This document shows, one piece after another, positions 42,501 to 54,200 of a DNA stretch of 64,000 nt. Each line of letters begins with the position of its first letter. The stretch's first letter is position 1. Origin of the DNA: Tubulanus polymorphus (taxonomy: Eukaryota; Nemertea; Palaeonemertea; Tubulaniformes; Tubulanidae); the NCBI RefSeq assembly GCF_964204645.1, contig NC_134026.1, positions 23,702,650-23,766,649 on the forward strand. Direction: 5' to 3'. Below the pieces are notes generated by a model, which was not told where the DNA came from, did not search any database, and saw nothing but the letters and a program-made list of their open reading frames with translations. Made by a program: the position numbers and the translations under genes.

Positions 42501-44170
42501 GACAATCAGTACAGGCATGTAGCCGTGGTCTGGAAGAACCCAATCAATGTCGCTGAAAGGGAGGGGAAGCTCAATCACTTCGTAACTGTATCTCGTCGAA
42601 GATGACAAAACGTAAGTATTTGTCAAGTCGCACACGCAGATACTCTGCCTGTCGCTGATTTGTAAGAATATGCATGAATCAACCATCAACAGCTCTTAAT
42701 AATCCCATTTATTGCGCATTATTTTCCCCACGGGGGGTTCAAGAGAAGCTCGACTGTGTCAGTCACGACGGTTTAATAGCGTGCCAGGCTTACAAGGCAT
42801 TTACATTCGATAAACAGTGAGAGGAACATTAAAAATTCAATGTATTCGCCTCATGACAGGAGAACGTTGCGTCAACAATATGTCCATTAAAAAGTCAAAT
42901 TTGATGAAGGTTCGCTTTAGTCTGAAAAACAGGGCAAGATTCGACATCGTTTCAACATTAGTAAATCTTGTCAATACCAACCTCATGAGCTGACGAAAAC
43001 TTCATCTAAATCAACTTCGCTTTTAAAAAGTCCATTCAGATCGCGCTCATAGATAATGGTAATGATCTCAGACGAATACGGATACTTTATCGAAGAAACG
43101 TGTACCCTTTATCAATTTGTGAACGTCTAGCTCCCCAATTTCCCTAAAATTGTGCTTCAAGAAGTAATGAAGATTGTCGGTATTCCGTATAATTTTGTAA
43201 AGGGGATTACAAACAACCACATCATTGACGTAGCCATACAAATCATTGATATTCTATACGAAACCCGGGTAATTGGCAAATGAAATCAAGCTAATGCTAA
43301 AACACTAAACAAATCAATCGGCTAATGTGCACCGGTGTAACTGGTCACTAGGCTTTTGGATTACAGCATTGTTATCTATGCTTAGCTGGCATTTCTATCT
43401 ATCAGAATTGCTCAGAGCACTGTTACTTTCCATTTCATAGTTTTGGGAAAAAAATCCTCAGCAGCGACATCACCACGGATGGACAGTATCAAAGATGAAT
43501 TGATGTTGATCATAATAGAAACTAATGATGCCCCGCAGTCTGAACCATTTTCGATTGGTTACATGACAGCATCCAAAAGCAGCGCTAAAAATCATTGCGA
43601 AGAGGTTCTATATAATGTTTGGCTGAAACAAATGGTGCGTTGTTGGTACAAATGCATTTGCGGTTTCTATTATCAGCATTTGTCTTGTTTTCTGCCCTTA
43701 AGTAGGAAAACGCTTTGTGAATAGGAAAATCGACATATCCAAATTGGACGGATAACATTTGAGTATAGACGATGCGACAGACAAAGGCAAATGAAGTTAT
43801 TGTTCAATTACGCGTACTCAATTTGTCATATATAAGCAATCTGATTGCACTAACAGCAAAATGCACTTTCAATAATTCATCTCTTGTAAAATTATCTGTG
43901 TATGAAATATTTCCATATCTAGATTACTTGCAATGCCTGTTGCTATATCAGACGTCATCTACTAATTCATTGCGGTCCACAGCATCTGCCTTTGCCTACG
44001 GCTCATCGCCAAAATAAGCTGTATTATGTGTAGTTTGTTGCCACACCTAAATATGCTTTCAGGCTAAACCCCCCCCCCCCTCAATGCGGTATGGATAAAC
44101 AGAATGGAAGATACTTCATTGCTGAAAATGAATTTTAAGAATATCAAACTATTCTGTCATGCGCACATTA

Positions 44171-44452
44171 GCCCCGCGAATACTATCACTAATAAGTCCA
44201 TTCATATTTGGCCTATTCCCTAAATGGACCAATTTAGAATGGACCGAATCAAGGCTGTGCAATCACACGTGTTTTTAAACCAGTTGTTATCACTGGTTTC
44301 ACAACATGCAACACAGTGGTTGACAGGCAATTAAAGAAAATTCCTAATCACACACAGGGAAATGGTCTTTTCTAAAATCCAGAAGGGCCTCTTTGGTTGG
44401 ACTAAATTGGTCCGTACTAGGCTTTTCGCTGATGTGAATGCGTGGTCCATTT
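44171..44452. mobile_element. MITE-like element, family 2, plus orientation
   Basis: About 75 bp at the left end (TCACTAATAAGTCC ... GGACCAATTTAGAATGGACC ... GCTGTGC) match the reverse complement of the right end of 47579-47851. Opposed GGACCAATTTAG and CTAAATTGGTCC blocks make it internally palindromic. Termini are degraded (GCCCCGCGAATAC / GATGTGAATGCGTGG). No ORF. Confidence 0.6.
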
Positions 44453-45659
44453 TAAATATGGAACAGAATAAAACTTGGAACGTACCAAATGAGGTAGTAT
44501 GGAGTTTATATTATAGATAAGCTTACTTAAGAAATGGACACTGTCGAAGGATACAGAAAATTAGTGATATGTGAATGCGCTTCATCAGAGGTCATTTGGG
44601 AAGCTCCAAAAAATCTAATATAGCTGAATGCCTTTTGGGGATACGCTGCGGCCAATGTTACAGTAAAATGCAATTGATTGCAGGAAATCGTCTGCAATAA
44701 CAGACAAAACAATCTCGATAATGTCGCTGAGCAGGCAGTGTGATCTGTTAAATGTGCGATGGCATTTCTGCCGAAGATTTAGGCGCAATACACGTAGTAA
44801 TGCCGTTAGTGGAGTGTGTGGTCACGGACTGCCAATCTAACCAATCTATAAAATGCTTGCCTCACTAGCCAAGTGAATTATCAAATACAAAGGCCAAACA
44901 TCGAAATAACAAACACCGCTAAAAAGAAAATGTCACTTTTCCATTATTCGATCGAGTCGTATTTTCGAAATTCATATCAGGTTTATTGAAATCAGTGCTG
45001 GTAAGGTGAATAAAGGAGTATCTTCTACAGCCGTCAAACCCGAAACGGAGGGGATGGGGATTTGGCATTTAAGTCTTACTAAGAGTTATCTGAAATAAAA
45101 AGTGAATTACGAATTAGAATGCTTTCAAAATTGCCCCGATCGAAAGACCGATTTAAAAATATTGACAGACTTCGATATCTGCGGCATATTTATTATACCA
45201 ATGAGGAAGGACTCCCGCACGCTCTGACGAAGCTCATCTACATTGTACAGATCGGTTAACTGAAATCTGACCTTACAACGTGGACGGCAAATTGGCGATA
45301 AACTGAAGCAATCACGAGGCTAACTAATTCCGAGGGTACGGGAGACGCATTTCCTGCACGATGACATCATCTCGGAAACTGTCATACAGCAAAAACGCGG
45401 GACGACATGTTCAGCACCGACCAACTTCATTAGAGTCAATCAATCAATTATCAGCATTACACATGACAGTGAAATGATTAAATGGGAGATTGATTTTTAC
45501 AGAAATGATGGCAAAGTGCCGGTGTCAGTAATTTTGTACTGCGCATGGATACCCACCATTGATCCGCACGTCGGAGTGCCTTGAAAAGGGGCGAAAAAAA
45601 TACCACTGTTGATAACGCGAAAAGTGAATTATGACGGCGTTTAAAATAATGACGCGAAC

Positions 45660-46330
45660 GATCTTCCACGCTATCGGATCGAAATAATCGTCGAGAACAA
45701 AACTGTACTTTTAGCGCTCGTGTGTGCGACTAAACTCAAGTTCCAATCACCGCGCAATGTTTGCACTTAATTTCAGAAACGCGCATTAAATCGATCTCGT
45801 CGAACTGCAATCGATCACTGCGCACGCCGCGCATAACATCTCGAAAAATGACAACCAAAAAAAAAGAAGATGGGAGCCGAAAAACAGATTCGAATTTTCA
45901 AACGTACACAAGCTCCGCATCATAAAATGGAGGGTGATCGAAATGGTTTCAATTGATTGCGTAATGAATGGTCTTAAGATGGAGCTATTGATTGCCGTAT
46001 CAGACAGCAGCGTTAGAGAGCTCGCTTTGATTGACAACGACGACCGATTTTGACGTCGAGTATGAAGGATATTGCCTTCAACGAGCTTATTCGTCTGCTA
46101 ATCTTATCCGACAAAGATTTCGCATTTTATTAGACGAGCCTTTTCGAAATAATGACGAAAATAATTCTGACGCGGCCGTGGCGCGTTCGACGACTGATTC
46201 GACCGCTGATGACATGTTAATAGACCGTGCGCATGATGTACTGAAACACAGCCGGGGAACGTACAAACGAAGCTCGATATGAAAAAAGAACGCTCCCCGC
46301 GCATTCATCAACTGTGCATGCGTTTTAATT
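45660..46330. other. CpG-dense patch in intron
   Basis: CG dinucleotides are frequent (GATCTCGTCGAAC, CGCACGCCGCGC, GACGCGGCCGTGGCGCG). Overlapping ORFs are open on both strands here, which argues for base composition rather than coding. Confidence 0.3.
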
Positions 46331-46636
46331 TCAGTCCACATTTAATGTAAAGCCTTTTCATTAAATGCGCGACCATATGGAACAACTGACGTTTTTAATA
46401 GATGCTGATGAAAGCAATACAAGGATTGGCATTTCAATTCATTTATACACACCATCTTCCGTATCGCCATGAAGCCACTGAGAGAGAGTAGCTATATTCA
46501 TTATGGAATGAATCTTGTCGCATTGCGCTCTACAATCTCAATCAAAAATCTACAATGACTGAAACAGTTTGGGGGAAAAAGTCGGCATCGTCCATCAGAT
46601 GAGTTTCAAGGAAGGCAATGTTTATTTATCAAACCT

Positions 46637-46859
46637 AAGCCCAATCACACATAGATGATTTGGGCTAGCTGAATTGGCATGGATTAGGTATAAGTCAAAT
46701 TTGGCCCATGCCTAATTAGAGAAAGCATCACACGTAAACCACTCAATTAGACCCGGTTTAGGCCTAGCCTGACGTTTTGGGTCGGACCAAATTGGCACCC
46801 GTGTGAACAGTTGTTCTGGGCCAAATTTGGCTCGAAACAAAAATCCTGCGATCGCGGCT
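46637..46859. mobile_element. MITE-like element, family 1 (CGATCACAC termini), short copy
   Basis: The left end TAAGCCCAATCACAC and right end CCTGCGATCGCGGCT are diverged forms of the family-1 terminus. Inside are GATGATTTGGGC, CAAATTTGGCCC and a mirrored GGGCCAAATTTGGC. It is 223 bp with no ORF. Confidence 0.55.
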
Positions 46860-47578
46860 CCAATCTAGAAATCGAACTCCATATTCAACGAACATCAATA
46901 ACAGATTCGTAGGACTCTAACCATAAAGACAAGAATATTCATTCTCGAACTTCCAGTGATTCATCAGTCTTCGATGAAGATTTGCGAAAAAGGATTGAAG
47001 ATTAAATCGTTGAGGCGAGCGTTTCAAATCTCCCTCGCTGTATATAGAAATCACCGATGAACTGATTTTCAATCAAACCGAACGTTGCTTTTTCACCGCC
47101 CCGAAGTAATAGTTCATTTCCTTTCGTAAGAGAATTCAATCTTTTGAAAAGAGCAAGGCGATAACCGTCAACAGACATCCTAAATCAATTGTCAGGAGCA
47201 GTGTCGCTATTAAGCTACCGAGGAAAAGATATTGTCAAGAGCAACGAAGTAATAGCAGCATTAGTATGCAACTCCACACTCAAAAGCTGACGATAATTCT
47301 GTTAACTGCCTCCATGGAATGCTGACAGATCATAAAAGGCACAAGACTCTAAACAGTCCGACTGATTACATGGTGCTCAAAGTGTTCGATCCACAAGCCA
47401 ACAATTGGATGGAACTGAACACGAAGTTCATAATCATCGTCATGGCAACTGATCCGTAGCTTAGATCATGGTTGGATTAATTCCGAAGCCAAAAAGGTGA
47501 AATATGAAAAAAAGCGATTTTGTCATAGTTAGATTCCTTATACACATCGTGGGGCTCAAACTATTTTGTACACTATAC

Positions 47579-47851
47579 CCATGTTCACACATCATCCTGA
47601 CTTCGTTCCATTTTTTTGGCACATAACAATTCAAACCGTCCAAAAGACTGACCCAGGTTCTTTCTATATTTTGGAATGGACCATTGGTGTAAGTGAAAAG
47701 AAAATCAGTTCAGCAACTAGTTGGACCAGCGATGATAACCGATTGAAAAAATATGTGCGGACGCACAGCATTGATTTGGACCATTCTAAATTGGTCCATT
47801 CCAGGTACAGGCCAATTCAAGATGGACTAATAAGTGACAGTGTGAACGTGG
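47579..47851. mobile_element. MITE-like element, family 2, opposite orientation to 44171-44452
   Basis: Termini CCATGTTCACAC (left) and GTGTGAACGTGG (right) form an inverted repeat with one mismatch. The body shares the palindromic GGACCATTCTAAATTGGTCC block (47778-47797) with the copy at 44171. It is 273 bp and non-coding. Confidence 0.65.
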
Positions 47852-48251
47852 CTTATGACTAGATTTCTCAACAATATCGAAATGCAACGATTGTTCTGCA
47901 ACTGATAGAGGAATCAAGTATTTAAAGCAAAGAATCCTTCAAGTTTTAGAATGTCAACAGCAACACAAGTAACCGACACAGAGGATAACGAAATAGACGT
48001 TGACAGGCACCGTTTGAATTGTAATTACCAGAAGAATCAGTATTCACATCAGGTCTTTTCCAAATTAAATTTTCCGAAGCCAGAAATTATTCATAGTGAC
48101 ATCACTGACAACAGCACGGATAAAAATAACCCGAACGTACACGGCATGTTATTGCTTGTTGCAACATCGGTCATCATCCAATAACAAGATATGCCGGAAG
48201 CTATGTTCTCTTTTTCATCCGGAGACTTCAAGCGTAAAAATATCAGTTTAC

Positions 48252-51200
48252 CCTGATTTTAGGTCGACCAACAGTTTACGTTTCAGTTCAGTCGGATCTC
48301 GCGGCGCTATCGCCGCGTTCCGATCCATTTGTTTGAAGCGGTCCTCGTGCAATTCGGGCCATGATTCGATTACATCGAATGCCGTAACTTGATACCATTC
48401 AAGTTGAAACTGAAATGCTATTGCCGTTCTTAGCTAGGAATAGAATTAATGCATTCGCGACACTGTACAGTCTACCGAACCAAATACTTAATGAAATTGT
48501 GCGGCGAAATTGGTTGGAAAGCATCTCATCTTCAACCGACTGGCGATATGTTACCTCACGTAGCATCAGTATTCATAGGTCGAACTGATTTGAAATTCCG
48601 GTCGCGACCATCGCCGCCGTTGCTGTCATGCGTTGCGTAATGACAAATGTCAGCGATGAAAAAATTAATGCCGCAAATGAGCATCACGCAATGACAGGTC
48701 CAGAATGTCAGTTAATACCCATGAAACAAATCTACTCAATGACTACTTCCCTGCCAACCTAATCACGAGGAAAACATCTGTGCTGGCAAAATGTGTGATT
48801 GGGAGTAAATTGAATGTGTACCGCGCTGATGATCCAATCATGATCGTGAGGAGGATGGCATGAGAGACAAATACGACACAGATAGCGCTGCCTGTCACCA
48901 CAAAAGTGGTATAAAATAGGTTTGTGCTTGGCATACAAACGCCTTAACAAAATTCAACGTCAGCGCCAGCCAGTCATTTAACATCGATTGTGAAGAAACG
49001 CTAGCATCGCAATCAATATACAAGTATCGATACATTTCATACATGTATATAACCATATATTCTTCGCGATCTGTGCTGTATATGAACAGGCATTCGCTCA
49101 TTGAAAAACTCGGATAACAAATAGAAAACAAGTATCAAACATTTAAACACGAGTTACCTAGATCCATACATACTTTTTATGCTATTGCGGTAGTTATCTT
49201 TAGTTTCATTGACTTCAGTAGGTTTAAAAGCCCGAATCAATTGCGAACCAGAAAACTTACCTTTCCAAACATTGTGATTTTGTTTAACGTCGACAGCGCC
49301 TGAGCAGCTTGGCCATGTGTTGAGAAGTCAATAAAAGCATAAGGATCTCCGGGCTGAAACAAACAAATTTATATATAATGAATTTCTGCTACAATAATGC
49401 GCTGTAGTTGTCAATGATTAGCTAGTATTGATAAACCGCCGGCCTACAGTGTACAGCATAGTGAAAATGAAACTTCAAACAATTAATTTAACGTTGGATG
49501 ATTAAAGAAACTTGAAGGTATCTATCTAAAGATGAATCATTGCCCTCACAGCTAAGTGCGAAACTTGTCGTGTAATGAAACTCTTTCAACTATTTGTCTG
49601 ATGCCTATCCTTGTGAACGTGAACTAGTTTCAACTGATTTCAAGGCTTCTACGCGTTACAAGATTCGCAGTACCAAGGATACCACTCATGAGACAAAAAT
49701 CATCTAAAACATGACAAGCGTCTGTTATGCGGTTGACCCTACTGCCGCGTTCGCAGCAAGTATCGAAATCAGAAATGAAGTCAAATTAAATGCATAGCTT
49801 TTAGCCGACGTCTCGTTATTTTAATACCCCCGGTATCATCAGTCATCCGGAATTTCAGTTGCCACGGTAACTACTACTTTTTTGGAAAATGTATAATTCA
49901 TTCTCGATCATCATTTCATAACTGACGGCGGCGTCGGAATTTTGGAAAATTCCAAAAATCATTTCTAAAAGCGGAGTGTGGGGATCATATTTGAAATGTC
50001 ATGGCGTCGCGTTTATGTCTACCCACTGACTTTACGATGAACGCTGCACATTTTTCGCATCGGAAGTAAAACCATTCAGCTAGGTGTACCGTCGTCGCTA
50101 ATTGACTTTTCTAATTTGTTTATTTAATCAAACAAACATCTATCAGCGTTGAATAACAGCTTTCAACGGACGAGTACGTCCTCGTTCTCTCGTCGTGTCT
50201 TGATGATGTATGAGGAAGCCACAGTAATTGAGACAGCCAACGGTAGCATAAAAAACAAGCTAACTACGCCCCGGAAAGCCAATGTACGCCGCTACCTAAT
50301 AGGATCATGCATAGGGAAAAACCTCCCAGTAGATCATATTATATGATGTAAGAATACACCAGTTACACGCATAAAACTTCATTCTCCAATAACTGTTGTT
50401 TTTTACTATCAAATTGCATATAGTGATGACGGCCGCCGTGTATTAAATATTAAATCAATTTTCATGTTTATATTTTTGTACGTGGATAGCGCAAATTATT
50501 TACCAGTCCTAATCATGGACAGTTTTTAAAACGTGATGATGCCATCATGTTTCCTTCTTGCATTCGAAATTCTTACCTTCGCAGTCGGATCTTCGGGGTT
50601 CACCGCATACTGAAAAAGTATGAAAGTACAGAGTGTTATTCATTTCGTTGATCCGCCATCTCGAGGGGGATGGGATGCAGCCCTATGACTGCTTCAGAAA
50701 AGTCCTTCAACAATACATCCTAGGCAATGAAAAAAATGTCTTCATCGATCAACAACTGTGAACACAAAACTCAATATTGAATACGCTTCAAAAAACAAGA
50801 AGTGTTTATCAAAAAGCTATATCATTATGTCTCGATCAAATTCGATACAAATATATAGGTATTTTTTTGCAACTGATGCACAGCTTCTAGATTTAAAAAA
50901 AAAGACTCAGAGAAGAATGATCTATCATCATAATCTAGCGAGCATGTTTGCTGCATATAGACTTATTCTCAGTCAGTTCCTTCACCCTCTACCATCTAGG
51001 TGGAATTCAGAGCAGATTTTTATCGAAATATGAGCCGCTTATATGAAATTCCAAAAAAAAATCAGAGACCAACAAATAAATGTTTTTGAAATGTGGAACA
51101 GGGCAATGAAGACTAACATCACCTCGGCACTGCTTTAAGCACGTTCCCACTTCCCAGTGTTGATAATAATATACATTTAGTTGTATCTCTGTAAAATCCT

Positions 51201-54200
51201 ATCAAAAGCATATGTGAAGATAAACAGAGACCTTGAAAATGTGAACATTATGCTGGCAATTTACAGGTGAAAGATGAAGAAGAAAAACATGAACCAATTA
51301 CTATTGCCAGACAGCTATACAAACATTATCATATTATCATTGAAAGAAGTGGCATTACAAAGTTCCCACTTCAATAGCCTTTTTTGCTATTTTAAAGCGA
51401 GGCATTTATTTACAGTTTTCTATCTGAATTTATTTGTATATAATATACATACTAAGACTTCAGCTATTCACCTGACTACTCGTTTCTGAACTACAAAATG
51501 AACGGATCGCAATATTTGATGTAGCAGACCTTCCATTAAATAACACACCGGTCTGGTCAGAGATCGATACCAATAATATTTTCTCTTTTCGCGGCGTATC
51601 ATGATGCATGACAATAACTCATAACTGGCGCTTACACGCATGATGTCCTGCGACAGCGTCAATCCAAATGTCCGATGGCAATCCATACATCAAATCAAAA
51701 ATCTGTGCAACTACACATAGGCCTGAATATTAAATTTTTTCTCCATTTCCGAAGTGACACGGATAATTATGATATAACAATTCCTTCAACCCCGAAATTT
51801 CTGAGCTATAAATAAACTGAAATACCGGTAAACTAATTCGCTTTCCTTAACTGCATAGAAAAAATTACGTATAAGCGCCCACGCTATATATACCCCAACA
51901 TTATCCCAATCTAGACTTACCCGGAAATTGTACTGATACATCGGAACATAGCAATCCATAACTGTTCGATGGGTAGGATCAATAATGTAGAGGAAATTTA
52001 CACAAAAAAAAGAACAGTGCTCAAGTGGCGACTGTACTGCAGCTGCTTTCGAGATATGAATGAAAAACACCGGGGATATATAGCATTTGAGCTAGAGGTA
52101 TATAAAAACATTCCTGGTTACAAATACAACAAACTAGAGGCACAAATTTCATTCGAATTAATTATCTAAATAGGAGAAACGTTATTCTCACTAATCGCCT
52201 ACACCATCCATATGCATTACCGGTGTATGTATAAACGAGATGATATCCTTGAAAATATTTTCATCGTGTATGAATTCCATTACATCATACTGAAAGGCCA
52301 CGACTCTTTCTAAACAATTTCCTACAATATCTGGGACATAGCCGAGTCTTACCTTGTTCCATTTGAACCACTTTTAGAATTCTATACAACTCGCAAATCT
52401 ATTCTGAGAGCCAGCTTTTTTACAGTAGAAATTCAAAAGAAAACCAGGAATTAAACGGCGTAGGAGGAGGAATACCTCGAATTGATGTGATGATTATTTG
52501 ATTTGATAACAACGAGGAACTTAAATCATTTCAATTCGATAAGCCAGTCATAGAACTGATATATCTAATTATTCAAACAAACAAAAAACGTTACCACCAA
52601 ATGTGCACGAATGATATTGTAATGATGTCCTTGTCAAATAGTGTGTAAGAAACAGCAATTTATAGAAAAATTGTGCCACTAACGTTTCGTTTTTATCCTG
52701 AGTCGATGCGTGCCCATTCCTTTCAGGTTCATCAATCAGCATCATATCACACAATCCTATGGATATCTACATAAGTCTGATAACAAAAGACAAGATTTTT
52801 TTTGCATAAAATCTTCTTAGGTGTTTCTCTTTACAATTTGCGTGCATGATAATACATCTAAACGATTAAAAGACTAGGCCACACTTGAAGTTCCGGCTTT
52901 TGAATTCATGATCGACATCTCCTTAGCTAGAATACGGGATGAGGTTAATTCGATGATATACGGCAGCAATGATATTGATCAAAATGAAATCTAATCAAAC
53001 AGACTTTCTTTCGTCTGAAATTAGCAACAACTTAGAGCAAAACTATACGATTCTCTTGCAATCGTTTTGTTTACCAGCATATAACTATGTATTCAATGAC
53101 AAAAACAACAAATAGATACACGCTTCGATTGATTTTTGATACCCTTTCAATGAAAACACTGGAGATATTAAAGAATAATGTTAAAACGCTTACCACCACG
53201 CGGGCTTTTTTCCGTGATGCAGTTTTACGTGTTGATCTCTGTCCCTAAGCCCAGGGTGCAGCTGTAAATCTACAAGTACGTATATTATAAGCTTCAAATG
53301 AATCATATTTCGGCGGAGAAAATATTTCATTTTCGGATTGAAGTTAATGTATAGCTGCTTTATGACGTGCTTAAAATTATTCGAGTGACTTATTGAGTTC
53401 TGACAAAGTTTGCAATATCGTCTTAAACTATCAGCCTAAATTCTTTGAATGCGACGTTGTTTTTTTTGTCTTTCTAAATATAACTGCGGATGGCATTTTA
53501 GCACATATTGGTAACACCTATAGGGTAGATCAGTGCAAATTAAGCATTTGAAGTTGGATTTCAATATTTAACGGGCATAGCGGGGAAAAGATCAGTGATT
53601 TCATGCAAGTTTATGATGATATGTACACACACTTAACTGGACATCCAAACAGAAACGACTATTCGCTTTCAAAAATCATACATACTGAAAAACTATTTTA
53701 ACGAACTTTTAATAGTGATTGATATAAGAAAAAAAGATTACATACACACGCCTCGATTCACTGCCGCCTGTTGAGCAGTGTGTCGACCAATAAATGAAAG
53801 TATGTCCGAACTTGATGCCATGAAGAGCCAGTAGACACATACCAGTCCATCCACCGAGATTTGAACTTAGTAAAATTCACAAAAATGGACTTACCAGAGC
53901 TTAGTCGAGCTTTTGTAATGCCAGAGACCGACCCCGGAGTTGAGTCTCTTACCAAGTGCCTAGATGTTATATACATTAGACCCGATACGGTAAGAGAATC
54001 TTATACAGCAGCAAGGCCAGAGTCAGTTAGAACTTAAAACTCATACGAAAACTAGTCACTGTTTTATGAAATTGTCATATCACGCTGAAGGTATTTGAAG
54101 TTATAATTTAAAAATAAAATCATACTCTACCTTTGAGGCACTTGAGACCTCGTCGGTGTTGTATTATATAATAATACGTATAATTAACAACAAAAAACAC

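Larger units (their letters stand above)
35777..48251 (-). other. Intron sequence nearest the last recognised exon
   Basis: No additional exon was recognised. It holds the 13-bp tandem repeat at 37618-37661, a CATCAG run at 38861-38890, a GA-rich run at 39549-39594, a C12 run at 44069-44080, two family-2 elements (44171-44452 and 47579-47851), one family-1 element (46637-46859) and a CpG-dense patch at 45660-46330. Confidence 0.5.

Noticed and set aside
46031-46341. Overlapping 83-84-codon ORFs on both strands
   Set aside because: Openness on both strands of a CpG-rich patch points to base composition. No family is recognised.
53758-53976. 72-codon minus-strand ORF starting MYITSRHLV
   Set aside because: It runs through the tRNA-like A and B boxes of the candidate SINE and has no similarity to a known protein.
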